Part shown: positions 8,675 through 18,105 of the stretch, one piece after another | How the letters are laid out: each line of letters opens with the position of its first letter | How positions within the stretch are numbered: the first letter of the stretch is position 1 | Assembly (NCBI GenBank): GCA_015492075.1 | Contig: WGFU01000004.1 | Coordinates: forward strand, 1-56,086 | DNA: 56,086 nucleotides | From: Gammaproteobacteria bacterium | Lineage (GTDB): Bacteria > Pseudomonadota > Gammaproteobacteria > GCA-2400775 | Direction of reading: 5' to 3' | The notes under the pieces: model-generated | Told to the model about the DNA's origin: nothing | The model's database searches: none | What the model saw: only the letters and a program-made list of their open reading frames with translations | Translations under genes and position numbers: made by a program

Positions 8675-9826
8675 ATGCTAGATTGGGATAAACCTATTGC
8701 CGACTTTAACGATGCTGCTAACAATGCAGCCCTTGATGGCAGCCATGACATTCAGAACATAGAACCGACAAAAGAGCTTGGCGGTTTAAACAATATCGAA
8801 ATGGGTGCCTCACGCATTTGTGTTGATGACAAACGCATTATCAATTGTCGCGCCGATCTTAATCAACTTGTTCCATTCAAATACGATTGGGCTTGGCAAA
8901 AATATCTTGATGCCTGCGCCAATCATTGGATGCCACAGGAGATTAATATGACGGCAGATATCGCGCTGTGGAAGGCCACCAATGGCCTGAGCAAGGATGA
9001 GCGCACCATCATCAAGCGTAATCTCGGGTTTTTCTCTACCGCCGATTCATTGGTTGCCAATAATCTGGTCCTGGCCGTATACAAACACATCACTAATCCC
9101 GAATGCCGCCAGTATTTATTACGCCAGGCATTTGAAGAGGCCTTGCATACCCACGCCTACCAATACTGTATTGAATCGCTCGGTCTTGATGAAGGAGAAA
9201 TATTCAATATGTATCGTGAAGTGCCTGCTGTTGCGCGTAAAGCAGAGTGGGCATTACCGTTTACACAAGCTTTGGCCGACCCGGACTTTCATACTGGAAC
9301 CATTGAGACAGATAAAGAGCTGCTCAAAGAACTCATCGCATTCTATGTCATTTTTGAAGGTATCTTCTTCTATGTTGGCTTTGTTCAAATACTGTCGATG
9401 GGCCGCCGTAACAAAATGATCGGTGTCGCCGAGCAGTTTCAATACATCTTACGTGATGAGTCCATGCACATGAATTTTGGTATCGATATTATTAATCAAA
9501 TTAAATTGGAAAACCCGCATCTATGGGATGAATCATTGATCGAAGAAATACAGACCATGATCTGTGATGCCGTCACCTTAGAAAGTAATTATGCACACGA
9601 TACAATGCCTAACGGCGTATTAGGCATGAACGCCTCCATGTTTGCCGAGTATTTACACTTTATCGCTAACCGTCGTTGCGCTCAAATCGGTCTCGAAGCA
9701 CTCTATCCTGGAGCTAGCAATCCCTTCCCGTGGATGTCTGAAATGCTCGACCTCAAAAAAGAAAAGAACTTCTTTGAAACACGTGTTACAGAATATCAAA
9801 CCGGTGGCGCCCTAAGCTGGAACTAG
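8675..9826 (+). CDS. nrdB: Class Ia ribonucleotide reductase, beta (radical-generating) subunit
   Basis: A 383-residue, ferritin-like small subunit that assembles a di-iron/tyrosyl-radical cofactor with oxygen and passes the radical to NrdA. The iron ligands and radical tyrosine are in family register: E155, H158 and Y162 in [10 protein letters not shown], matching E. coli E115/H118/Y122, then EGIFFYVGF and RDESMHMNF with Glu and His. The presence of Y162 means ordinary tyrosyl-radical chemistry rather than a Tyr-less subclass. An AAAGGAG ribosome site precedes the ATG. It forms an operon with nrdA. Confidence 0.96.
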   Translation: MLDWDKPIADFNDAANNAALDGSHDIQNIEPTKELGGLNNIEMGASRICVDDKRIINCRADLNQLVPFKYDWAWQKYLDACANHWMPQEINMTADIALWKATNGLSKDERTIIKRNLGFFSTADSLVANNLVLAVYKHITNPECRQYLLRQAFEEALHTHAYQYCIESLGLDEGEIFNMYREVPAVARKAEWALPFTQALADPDFHTGTIETDKELLKELIAFYVIFEGIFFYVGFVQILSMGRRNKMIGVAEQFQYILRDESMHMNFGIDIINQIKLENPHLWDESLIEEIQTMICDAVTLESNYAHDTMPNGVLGMNASMFAEYLHFIANRRCAQIGLEALYPGASNPFPWMSEMLDLKKEKNFFETRVTEYQTGGALSWN

Positions 9827-9887
9827 GCGCTGTGACTAAACTAAAGGGCCCCTCTATGTGTGCTGACGAGCTCTGCGTGCCCTAAAC

Positions 9888-11336
9888 TCATAGCGAAGGT
9901 AATAAACCGCGTAATGACCAGAGCACACTGACAATAACGATAGGCATTAATAGATTCAGAACAATCCCGGTACGCACCATGGTTTGTATAGGGATACGTT
10001 CAGAAGCGAATACAATGGCATTAGGCGGTGTCGCCACCGGCAGCATAAAAGCACAGGAGGCAGCAAAAGTAGCAGTTAACATCAGCACGATCATGTCGTA
10101 ATTTGCACCCAGCGCTAATGCTGCCAAAATCGGCAACATCACCTGTGTGATCGCCGTGTTACTCGTCATTTCGGTGAGAAACACCATGAGTACCGCAACA
10201 GCCAGCAATACCCAGATAAATGAAAAACCGGAAAAGAAATGCAGGCTTTCACCTATCCAGGAAGACAGCCCTGATTTTTGTACACCCGTCGCCAAGGCGA
10301 AACCACCACCTAATAAAATTAATACCCCCCACGGTAAACGTGAGAAGGCATCCTGACCAAGAATCGCGTTACCGTCTTTCGCTTTGATGACAAATAACAG
10401 AAACGCCGCGATCACCGCCACCGTGCCATCGTCAATACCTTGGTAAGGTAATAAAGACGACCAACCAGGAATAACAAAACTATCTAACACAATACCTTTG
10501 CGTGTGATCCAGGCTAGCGCTGCCAAACCTAACACCCAGGCAACCACTTTTTCTTCTCGGCACATTGCACCCAAGGCGACATAATCTTCTTGTACCCGGA
10601 GTTCCACAAGCGATGGCCAGCTTAGCTTGCGCAGCTTCAACCTGGCGACAACTAGCAATAGCGCCAGACCCGCTAATGCCAACGGCACGCCTACCAACAT
10701 CCATTGCAGAAAAGTCGGTCGTAGCGCGGCATTTTGCTCGGCAATCAGTTCAAGAAAAACTAAGTTCGGCACGGTGCCAACAGGCGTCGACATACCGCCC
10801 AAATTCGCCGCATAGGCAATCAGCAATAATAAGGTTGCGGCGAATGAAGTCACAGCGGCTTTGTTGATATGCAAACGGTCTATACGCGACAGGACCGCCA
10901 GCGCAATGGTCAGCATCAGCATCGTTGTCGCCGTATTGGATATCCACATGGATAAAAACGCCGTGGCAGCAATAAAACCCGTGATCAACTGCATAGGCGT
11001 CGCATGCCAACGGGACAAAATAATGAGCGCGATACGTTTATGTAGACCACTACGTTCCATCGCCTGCGCAATCAAAAAGCCGCCTATAAACAAAAACATA
11101 ATGCTGGTCATGTAGCGCGGTGCGATCTCTTTCGCACCGGCAATACCCGTCAGCGGAAATGCAATCAAGGGAATCAGTGCCGTAACGGCCAATGGCACAC
11201 ACTCCGCAATCCACCACAACACCATCCAAATACCGATGCCTAACATAAATGGTGCTTGTGGATGATCATCAATCTCAACCACTAAAGGAACGACAATGGC
11301 ACAGAGGGGACCAAGTAATAGCGCAATCTTTTTCAT
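9888..11336 (-). CDS. SLC13/DASS-family anion (dicarboxylate or sulfate) symporter
   Basis: A 482-residue inner-membrane protein with about a dozen hydrophobic segments. The paired SNT substrate/sodium motifs of the DASS family are visible: WISNTATTMLM in the first half and MTSNTAITQV in the second. Members carry dicarboxylates, citrate or sulfate with sodium. Substrate cannot be fixed from sequence, though the sulfate-activation gene elsewhere in the window makes sulfate a possibility. It converges on nrdB and is monocistronic. Confidence 0.85.
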   Translation of the reverse strand: MKKIALLLGPLCAIVVPLVVEIDDHPQAPFMLGIGIWMVLWWIAECVPLAVTALIPLIAFPLTGIAGAKEIAPRYMTSIMFLFIGGFLIAQAMERSGLHKRIALIILSRWHATPMQLITGFIAATAFLSMWISNTATTMLMLTIALAVLSRIDRLHINKAAVTSFAATLLLLIAYAANLGGMSTPVGTVPNLVFLELIAEQNAALRPTFLQWMLVGVPLALAGLALLLVVARLKLRKLSWPSLVELRVQEDYVALGAMCREEKVVAWVLGLAALAWITRKGIVLDSFVIPGWSSLLPYQGIDDGTVAVIAAFLLFVIKAKDGNAILGQDAFSRLPWGVLILLGGGFALATGVQKSGLSSWIGESLHFFSGFSFIWVLLAVAVLMVFLTEMTSNTAITQVMLPILAALALGANYDMIVLMLTATFAASCAFMLPVATPPNAIVFASERIPIQTMVRTGIVLNLLMPIVIVSVLWSLRGLLPSL

Positions 11337-11389
11337 ATAGAATGAGTCCGAATAGCTTTCTTTAAACCACTGTACCGTATAATAAGCGA

Positions 11390-11497
11390 ATGATGAAACG
11401 ACGAGAATTTATCAAAGCAAGCTCAGCCACTGCTGTTGCCGGTATCATTGCGGCCCGCGCTGATACGAGTGTCTCTGGGAACGGTGTTTCGCTATGA
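11390..11497 (+). pseudogene. Orphan Tat signal-peptide fragment
   Basis: A 35-codon ORF starting ATGATG. Its product begins MMKRREFIKASSATAVAG, a textbook twin-arginine leader: RR-x-F-x-K, then a hydrophobic alanine-rich stretch and an AARAD end. It stops 11 codons later with no mature domain, and no matching downstream frame is visible. It looks like the 5' stub of an exported redox enzyme gene whose body has been lost. A functional peptide of this size would be unusual. Confidence 0.55.
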
Positions 11498-11560
11498 ATG
11501 TTATTTTTAAATCTATATAACTGACGATCTGCGTTAGCCTTTACTTGACTCCGTGTAACC

Positions 11561-12133
11561 ATGTATAAGGAAATTTTTAGCGCAATAGCCATTGCCTTAA
11601 CATTTATCGCGTTTTTTCCTTATATACGTTCTATCCTTCAGAACAAAACAAAGCCCCACGTATTTTCCTGGATAATCTGGGGAACAACTACATTCATTGT
11701 CTTCTTCGCACAACTTAAAGGCAATGCAGGTGTCGGCGCCTGGCCAATCGGATTTTCAGCTATCATCACTCTTTATATTGCTGCATTAGCCTATTTAAAA
11801 AAATCAGACGACAGCATCACCAAAATGGACTGGGTGTTCTTGTCTTTGGCAATGACCTCTTTACCCATTTGGTATATGACTTCTGACCCATTATGGGCGG
11901 TAGTGATATTGACAACCGTGGACATCCTTGGGTTTGGGCCGACATTCCGAAAAGCATACGCCTCACCCTATGAGGAAAACTTGGTATTTTTTACCATTTT
12001 TATTGTGCGCAACGTCATAGTGATGATGGCGTTGGAACACTATTCTCTGACGACAGTATTGTTTCCCGCCGCGATTGCAGCAGCATGTCTATTATTAATA
12101 CTGGTGATAGCGTTTCGGCGACGAACACTATAG
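11561..12133 (+). CDS. Small integral membrane protein, PQ-loop/SemiSWEET-like
   Basis: A 190-residue protein with about seven hydrophobic segments. FFPYIRSILQNKTKPHVFSW near residues 18-37 has the P-Y...K.KP..W signature of PQ-loop/SemiSWEET folds, and a second similar region (LGFGPTFRKAYASPYEE) lies near residues 130-146. The family includes small sugar or lysosomal-type transporters, but no substrate can be inferred. No strong ribosome site precedes the ATG. It stands alone in an accessory patch, downstream of the Tat remnant. Confidence 0.6.
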   Translation: MYKEIFSAIAIALTFIAFFPYIRSILQNKTKPHVFSWIIWGTTTFIVFFAQLKGNAGVGAWPIGFSAIITLYIAALAYLKKSDDSITKMDWVFLSLAMTSLPIWYMTSDPLWAVVILTTVDILGFGPTFRKAYASPYEENLVFFTIFIVRNVIVMMALEHYSLTTVLFPAAIAAACLLLILVIAFRRRTL

Positions 12134-12403
12134 ATAGAGTATTTAGAGTAGTCCCGCGCATATTTACAAACTATCCGTTAAACGGTAACAGTTTCACTCT
12201 AAGTCCTTTGTGATTATGCTTTATTATTGTTTGGTTGCATTTACTTCCAAACCCTTCTATATCCATATAGAACCCCCTAACGAGCGGCTAATATTTTATT
12301 ACCGTTTTTCGGGCAGGTCAGCGGCCGCTATCAGCCGTCCGCTGCATTTGTTTGTTGGAGTGTTCCTAGCTCCATATGGATGGTTCGATTCCAAACTCTT
12401 TCT

Positions 12404-13074
12404 TTATAAGATGGGCGTAAGATGACGCATCAGCCATATATCCTCAGATAGTCGATGTAAATCAGTGACATCATCTGGATCTACAATTGGGTCAGAGAAG
12501 GCATGAGCCACTGCACATCGCCCAGATCTATATAGGTAATCTGCGGGATCGCCCTCTTTCCCTGTTATTTCTCGTATTCTTTTTTACACATTCGTCATCA
12601 GTCAAGTTCAGCAAAGAAGTTCGAAGGCCCTCTACAAGCTCATTTCTCCCATTCTTCTTTTTATCATTCCAAAAAATATTCAGTATTTTGAAGTAACTTA
12701 GAAACTGAAATGGGATACTGTCTAAGCTTCTTGCTTCTCGGTGGAGAGCGATAGCTAATTTCGCTTTCCTATCGGTAATCTCGTATACCTCGTCTGGGAA
12801 AACATCGGACGGGCTATATCCGTATGGAATCCCATATTTTGGGACTGGTACAAAATTTGGATTTCCGCTCCATCCATAATGGTTAATTGCCGGTTCATCT
12901 TCTTTCCATGCAAGAGCACTCAACATTGCTAATGCCTTTCAGCTCAATGTGAATGGAAGCCGAATTCGATTTTGTCAACGGCATTAGTACAAAGATATGA
13001 TTGCCATACTTCACTTCCTTCTTGTCCTTGGGCCATATTGCCTGAGTTGTTACACCACAGTTAAGCCAGGACAT
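12404..13074 (-). pseudogene. MauJ-like gene broken by two frameshifts
   Basis: Three minus-strand frames join into one protein of about 222 residues. The first part (MSWLNCGVTTQAIWPKD... SASIHIEL) runs from an ATG at 13074 with a GGAG ribosome site. The second (MLSALAWKEDEPAINHYG... SIPFQFLSYFKIL) takes over near 12935. The third (YLYRSGRCAVAHAFSDPIV... IWLMRHL) takes over near 12580 and ends at 12404. Each shift is one extra base, at a GG pair (12935-12936) and in an A6 run on the coding strand (12580-12585). The reconstructed protein resembles the family annotated as methylamine utilization protein MauJ, especially the GRCAVAHAF...DPDD end. No mau genes are nearby. Sequencing error in homopolymers is an alternative to true decay. 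Confidence 0.6.
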
Positions 13075-13107
13075 CTTCTTCACTCCAACAGTTTGTTCAT
13101 ACGCATG

Positions 13108-13138
13108 CCTATATATAATCATTATGTCTATATATAGG
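13108..13138. repeat. AT-rich palindrome upstream of the MauJ-like gene
   Basis: Perfect 10-bp arms CCTATATATA and TATATATAGG are separated by 11 bases. It sits 34 bp upstream of the MauJ-like start, so it could be an operator. A related palindrome lies at 30078-30102. Confidence 0.45.
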
Positions 13139-13195
13139 CAGAAGTGTACAGATATAGCCATTTATTCCTATATGTGGACATTATTATATTCATGC

Positions 13196-13558
13196 TCATA
13201 ACAACTCAGTATCCTCATGCGAATACGCAGGACTGCAAGAACAAATAAAGCGCAGGTCTTTATCACCTAGCCCTGTGATTTGATGCGGGGTATTTGGGCT
13301 GATACAAACGGTATCGCCAACGGTCACCTTGAATTTTTCACCACCCAAGACCATCTCACCCTCACCGGCAAGGATATGATAGAACTCTTCGCTCTTTTGG
13401 TGTTTGTGTAATAAAGTAGTTGTGCCTGCTGGGACAATGGCTTCTGCCAGGCTGTGGTGTTGCGCTGCATGATGTTGCGGGTGCATCAGCTCACGGATAG
13501 TCGAACCGTCCTTTGTAAGAAAGGTCACCATATCCTTGTAGGCCGTTTTTTCTGTCAT
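13196..13558 (-). CDS. Small cupin-2 domain protein
   Basis: A 120-residue single-domain cupin. The first metal motif is HKHQKSEEFYH (H51, H53, E57, H61) and the second half has PNTPHQITG with the last histidine. Such proteins bind a metal and act as isomerases, dioxygenases or sensors; nothing here chooses between them. It begins 3 bases after the xthA stop, so it is probably the last gene of a prlC-xthA-cupin operon. Confidence 0.75.
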   Translation of the reverse strand: MTEKTAYKDMVTFLTKDGSTIRELMHPQHHAAQHHSLAEAIVPAGTTTLLHKHQKSEEFYHILAGEGEMVLGGEKFKVTVGDTVCISPNTPHQITGLGDKDLRFICSCSPAYSHEDTELL

Positions 13559-13561
13559 AGC

Positions 13562-14329
13562 TTATCGATCAAACACCGCTATGGCGGGCGCGTGATCGGA
13601 GGGGCGTTCGAGCTTGCGTGGCTCGATGTCGATAGAGGCTTCCACGCATTTTTCGGCCAAGGCGGCGCTGGCCAAGACGTGATCGATGCGCAGCCCGCGT
13701 TTGCGGCGAAAGGCCATTTGGCGGTAGTCCCACCAACTGTAAGATCGGTCTTCTTGTTCAAACATACGAAAGGTATCGACCAAGCCAAGGCGTATTAGGT
13801 TTTCGAAAGCCGCACGTTCAGGTTTGGAACACAGCACTTCTTCACCCCAGCCTTCTGGGTCATAGCAATCGCGATCTTCGGGCGCAATATTGTAATCACC
13901 CAGTACGACTAGTTCTTTGTGTTCTGCTAGTTGTGACTCAACATAGGCGGTGACTTTTTCTAGCCAGTTGAGTTTATAGTGATACTTTTCAGACTCAACA
14001 CTTTGGCCGTTAGGCACGTAGAGATCGATAACGCGCACACCATCAATAGTAGCCGCCAAAATACGCCGTTGCGGATCGTCAAGGCCGGGCACGTCGGTGA
14101 CAATATCCTCAGCTTGTGACTTGCTGATAATAGCAACGCCGTTATAGGTCTTTTGCCCTGAGAACACGACGTGATAACCGGCCTCCTGAATTGCTTCTGC
14201 AGGAAAATCAGCATCGGTCATTTTGGTTTCTTGCAAGGCTAAGATGTCAGCTTGTGCTGACTCTAACCAATCCAACACGTGCGGTAGGCGTACACGTAGT
14301 GAGTTTACATTCCAACTGACTATTTTCAT
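13562..14329 (-). CDS. xthA: Exodeoxyribonuclease III
   Basis: A 255-residue member of the exonuclease-endonuclease-phosphatase fold, acting in base-excision repair as an AP endonuclease and 3' exonuclease. Landmarks are WNVNSLR, the metal-binding glutamate in LQETKM, GDYNIAPEDRD with Asp and Asn, RIDHVL and the catalytic SDHAP near the end. A GTG at 14332 overlapping the prlC TAG is an alternative start. The ATG at 14329 gives the family's usual MK-start. It is translationally coupled to prlC. Confidence 0.93.
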   Translation of the reverse strand: MKIVSWNVNSLRVRLPHVLDWLESAQADILALQETKMTDADFPAEAIQEAGYHVVFSGQKTYNGVAIISKSQAEDIVTDVPGLDDPQRRILAATIDGVRVIDLYVPNGQSVESEKYHYKLNWLEKVTAYVESQLAEHKELVVLGDYNIAPEDRDCYDPEGWGEEVLCSKPERAAFENLIRLGLVDTFRMFEQEDRSYSWWDYRQMAFRRKRGLRIDHVLASAALAEKCVEASIDIEPRKLERPSDHAPAIAVFDR

Positions 14330-14331
14330 CA

Positions 14332-16371
14332 CTACGCTGCCAAACCGCTGTGACGCAATAAAGCATCAATGCTAGGTTTACGGCCACGGAATTCGACAAA
14401 CAATTCCATCGGATCGCGCGAACCGCCTTGCTCTAAAATGGATGCCATAAATTGTTTGCCGGTAACACGATCAAAAATACCATTCTCTTCAAATTTAGAG
14501 AAGGCATCGCTGGATAAGACCTCTGCCCATTTGTAGCTGTAGTAACCCGCGGCATAACCGCCCGCAAAAATGTGTGAAAACCCGTTAGCGAAACGATTAA
14601 AGCTCGGCGTTGGTACAACGGCCACCTGTGAGCGCACTTCATTAAGAATGCCTTCAATATCAATGCTGGTTTCCAGGCCGTATTCACGGTGAATACGAAA
14701 ATCGAATAAGGCGAACTCTAACTGTCTGACCATTTGCATGCCGGAGAGAAAGTTCTTGCTGGCATAGAGTTTTTGATAAAGCGCGTCAGGAATAGGCCCA
14801 CCGGTTTTATAGTGGCCGGAAATAATATTCAAGGCTTCGCGCTGCCAACACCAGTTTTCCATAAACTGGCTTGGCAGTTCAACGGCATCCCAGGCGACGC
14901 CACGAATTCCTGCAACGCCTGAGTATTCAACCTTGGTCAACATATGATGCAGTCCATGACCAAACTCGTGGAACAAGGTAATGACTTCATTATGCGTTAA
15001 CAGTGACGGATCATCACCAATCGGTGGCGTGAAATTACAGGTTAGGTAGGCAACCGGCGTATCAACGCCACCGGCATGACTCATGCGGGTAACACATTCA
15101 TCCATCCAGGCACCACCGCGTTTATGCGCGCGGGCAAAGAGGTCGAGATAAAACTCGCCACGAAGATCACCATGCTCATCACGAATCCGGAAGAAACGCA
15201 CGTCTGGATGCCAGGTGGCCACGCCTTCTGTTTCTTCAATATGCAAACCGTATAAGCGTTCAACCACGGCGAACATACCGCTAAGCACTTTCGATACAGG
15301 GAAATAGGGTTTTAATTCTTCTTGCGAAATGGAATAACGGTCTTCACGCAGCTTTTCGCTGTAGTACATAATATCCCAGGCGGCGAAGTCATTAATGTCG
15401 TCACGCTGCTTGGCAAACTCTGTTAACTCGCTAAACTCTTTTTCTGCAACGGGCTGCGAACGTTGCGCAAGATCTTGTAAGAAACTGACGACTTCATCTG
15501 GCGTCTCCGCCATTTTAGTTGCCAAGGAATAATCAGCGAAGGTATCGAAACCTAAAAGCTGAGCCTGCTCATGGCGTAAAGCCAATAGCTCGGTCATGAT
15601 ATCGGCATTATCCCAATGGCCTGCATGAGGGCCCAGCTCTGAGGCACGCGTGGTATAGGCCTCATAAACCTCACGTCGTAGCGCACGATCATCGGCATAG
15701 GTCATTACGGCGAAATAAGACGGCATCTCTAAACTTAACTGCCAGCCTTCTGTACCGGCCTGTTCAGCCGCTTGCTTGGCTAATGCTAAGGCGCTATCAG
15801 GCAAGCCTTGTAGATCTTCTGCTCGGGTAATAATTTTTTTCCAGGCACCGGTAGCATCTAACACATTTTCTTCAAACTTTGAGGTCAGACGCGATAGTTC
15901 TTGCTTGATCTCTTTGAAACGTTCTTTCTTTTCAGCTTTCAGCGCGACACCGGAGAGGCGAAAATCACGCAGGGCATTGTCGATCATTTTACGCGCGGCG
16001 CTATCGAGCTGTTGATACTCGTCACTGTCAGCGACAAGCTTGTAGGCCTGATAGAGTTTTTTGTTTTGACCCAACTCGGTAGAAAATTCACTGATCTTGG
16101 ATAGACAGTTGTTATAGGCTTTGCGCAAGGCATCGCTATTCACTACGGCATTGGCATGGCTGACCGGTGACCACACGCGGCTTAAGCGCTCGGACATGGC
16201 ATCCATCACCAGCACAAAATTGTCGAAGGTCGGTGTGATACCGCTGTCGAGCAAGTTGTCGATCTGCTGACGCTGCTCGGCAAGTAACTGATCTATGGCG
16301 GGCTCGATATGCTCAGGTTTAATTTCGCCAAAGCGAGGAAGATGCTGCTCTGTAAGTAATGGGTTGTTCAT
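14332..16371 (-). CDS. prlC: Oligopeptidase A (M3 family zinc metallopeptidase)
   Basis: A 679-residue cytoplasmic peptidase, the same size as E. coli PrlC/OpdA, which degrades short peptides including signal-peptide fragments. The zinc motif HEFGHGLHH (HExxH form with the glutamate) is clear, followed by the second-helix glutamate region ELPSQFMENW. The N-terminus (MNNPLLTEQHLPRF) is typical. It heads the operon with xthA and the cupin. Confidence 0.95.
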   Translation of the reverse strand: MNNPLLTEQHLPRFGEIKPEHIEPAIDQLLAEQRQQIDNLLDSGITPTFDNFVLVMDAMSERLSRVWSPVSHANAVVNSDALRKAYNNCLSKISEFSTELGQNKKLYQAYKLVADSDEYQQLDSAARKMIDNALRDFRLSGVALKAEKKERFKEIKQELSRLTSKFEENVLDATGAWKKIITRAEDLQGLPDSALALAKQAAEQAGTEGWQLSLEMPSYFAVMTYADDRALRREVYEAYTTRASELGPHAGHWDNADIMTELLALRHEQAQLLGFDTFADYSLATKMAETPDEVVSFLQDLAQRSQPVAEKEFSELTEFAKQRDDINDFAAWDIMYYSEKLREDRYSISQEELKPYFPVSKVLSGMFAVVERLYGLHIEETEGVATWHPDVRFFRIRDEHGDLRGEFYLDLFARAHKRGGAWMDECVTRMSHAGGVDTPVAYLTCNFTPPIGDDPSLLTHNEVITLFHEFGHGLHHMLTKVEYSGVAGIRGVAWDAVELPSQFMENWCWQREALNIISGHYKTGGPIPDALYQKLYASKNFLSGMQMVRQLEFALFDFRIHREYGLETSIDIEGILNEVRSQVAVVPTPSFNRFANGFSHIFAGGYAAGYYSYKWAEVLSSDAFSKFEENGIFDRVTGKQFMASILEQGGSRDPMELFVEFRGRKPSIDALLRHSGLAA

Positions 16372-16409
16372 TACGACCTATTGTGGTGAATTTATGTGTA
16401 TTAAATTAG

Positions 16410-16569
16410 GGAGCCTCTGATCAATTCGTAGTTAAGCTTGTGAAGGTTAAAATTATCCAGCTTGTCGTTGCTAATTTTGCAAATAGAACCACTATTTACT
16501 GCAATTCGCGCCTCAATCTGAATAATTTTACCGCTGCACAATTCTTACCCAGAATTAATCAGAGGCTCC
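16410..16569. mobile_element. 160-bp MITE with IS5-type ends
   Basis: The 18-bp terminal inverted repeats GGAGCCTCTGATCAATTC and GAATTAATCAGAGGCTCC differ at one position. The flanking 4-mers are TTAG and TTAA, fitting the YTAR target of IS5-family elements. The interior is itself palindromic (AAATAG-AACCA-CTATTT at 16481-16497; related GGTtAAAATTATc-type arms on both sides) and carries no ORF, so it is non-autonomous. The first ten terminal bases match those of the IS5-family element at 55940 except one. It sits in the prlC-gor intergenic gap. Confidence 0.75.
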
Positions 16570-16637
16570 TTAAAATAGTATCTTAGTTTGATTTGAGGCT
16601 AAAATTATTACATTCAATCGTTTAAATAGGAAATAAA

Positions 16638-17984
16638 TTGGCAACTGAATACGATTTGATCGTCATTGGCGCTGGTAGCGGTGGTATTGCCGCTGCTAAT
16701 CGTGCTGCGTCATACGGTGCGCGTGTTGCGCTGATTGAAAATGGCAGACTCGGTGGCACCTGCGTTAATCGCGGCTGCGTTCCCAAGAAAATCATGTGGT
16801 ATGCCGCTGCTTATGCTGAGGCCTTCGACGAAGCTGAAGACTATGGCTTCTCTCACAGTGGGCTCACATTTGACTGGAACACGCTGGTCACGCGACGTGA
16901 TGCCTATGTTCGGCGCCTCAACGATATCTACGCGAGCAATCTCAATCAAAACAAGATCGACCTTATCCGTGGCACCGGGCATTTTATGCAGGCGCATACC
17001 GTGGCAGTCGACGATACTCATTACTCGGCTGAACATATTCTTATCGCCACCGGCGCCTACCCCAGCGTGCCGGATATCGAGGGCGCTGAACTGGGTATCA
17101 CTTCCGATGGCTTTTTTGAACTCGGCCAACCACCGCAACAGGTTGCGGTGGTTGGCGCGGGTTATATTGCCGTTGAGCTGGCGGGCATGCTGCGGGGTCT
17201 GGGCAGTGCAGTGCAATTGCTGCTAAGACGTCATGCGCCCCTGCGCAATTTTGATGACACCATCACTGCCGCCCTAGTTACAGCAATGCAAGATCGCGGC
17301 ATTGCTCTGCTAACGCAGGCCACGCCCAAGCGCTTAAGTCAAAATGGAGATTCATTAAGCCTGGAGCTGGAAGATGGACGCCAGCTGACCAAGCTGGATA
17401 CGGTGATCTGGGCAATAGGTCGCCTTCCCGCAACAAAACATCTCGATTTAGACAAGGCGGGGATTCAAGTCAACTCAGGTGGCTTTATCGAAACAAATGA
17501 ATTCCAAGAAACCGAAATTAAAGGTGTTTATGCCGTCGGTGATGTCACTGGTCGCGCAGCCCTGACACCGGTAGCGATTGCCGCAGGACGTCGCTTGGCC
17601 GACCGTTTGTTTAATCAGCAAACAGAGGCAAAACTTGATTACAACACCATACCCACTGTCGTCTTTAGCCATCCACCAATTGGCACGGTTGGCTTTACCG
17701 AAACGCAGGCACGTAAGCAATACGGTGACGATATAAAGCTCTACACATCACGCTTTACCCCTTTACGTAATGGCATTACCGATCACAAGCCAAAATGTAC
17801 GATGAAACTCATTGTCACTGGCGATAATGAAAAAGTGGTTGGCTGCCATGTGATTGGCGAAGGTGCCGACGAGTTATTACAAGGTTTTGCCGTAGCAATA
17901 AAAATGGGCGCGACGAAAGCAGACTTTGATAATACCGTTGCCATTCACCCCACCTCAGCCGAAGAACTAGTGACATTACGCTAA
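16638..17984 (+). CDS. gor: Glutathione-disulfide reductase
   Basis: A 448-residue FAD enzyme that reduces glutathione disulfide with NADPH in the cytoplasm. It shows the FAD motif [10 protein letters not shown], the redox pair C42/C47 in [13 protein letters not shown], the NADPH domain [11 protein letters not shown] followed by arginines in [10 protein letters not shown] (NADPH preference), and the C-terminal His-Glu pair in IHPTSAEEL. The start codon is TTG at 16638, preceded by AGGAAAT; no better in-frame start exists. Its promoter must lie within or just after the MITE. Confidence 0.93.
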   Translation: MATEYDLIVIGAGSGGIAAANRAASYGARVALIENGRLGGTCVNRGCVPKKIMWYAAAYAEAFDEAEDYGFSHSGLTFDWNTLVTRRDAYVRRLNDIYASNLNQNKIDLIRGTGHFMQAHTVAVDDTHYSAEHILIATGAYPSVPDIEGAELGITSDGFFELGQPPQQVAVVGAGYIAVELAGMLRGLGSAVQLLLRRHAPLRNFDDTITAALVTAMQDRGIALLTQATPKRLSQNGDSLSLELEDGRQLTKLDTVIWAIGRLPATKHLDLDKAGIQVNSGGFIETNEFQETEIKGVYAVGDVTGRAALTPVAIAAGRRLADRLFNQQTEAKLDYNTIPTVVFSHPPIGTVGFTETQARKQYGDDIKLYTSRFTPLRNGITDHKPKCTMKLIVTGDNEKVVGCHVIGEGADELLQGFAVAIKMGATKADFDNTVAIHPTSAEELVTLR

Positions 17985-18105
17985 TGGGATTGTTCCATAG
18001 ATTTACTCTAATAATACCGTAGAAATATTCAATTTTTAATCTCTGACGAGCATCCCAATAATAGAACCGTAACCATTTTTTTATTTAATTATTGGAGAGA
18101 AGAGT

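Noticed and set aside
12276-12357. Possible integron attC site (CCCTAAC ... GTTGGAG with inner CAGCGG/CCGCTG palindrome)
   Set aside because: Both outer boxes break the RYYYAAC/GTTRRRY consensus at an end position and do not pair well with each other. No second site or integrase is present.
12381-12395. GGTTCGATTCC resembling a tRNA T-arm
   Set aside because: The flanking bases do not form the T stem, and no acceptor, D or anticodon stems can be drawn.
12210-12425. 71-codon plus-strand ORF
   Set aside because: No ribosome site, no recognisable sequence, and it overlaps the end of the reconstructed MauJ-like gene on the other strand.
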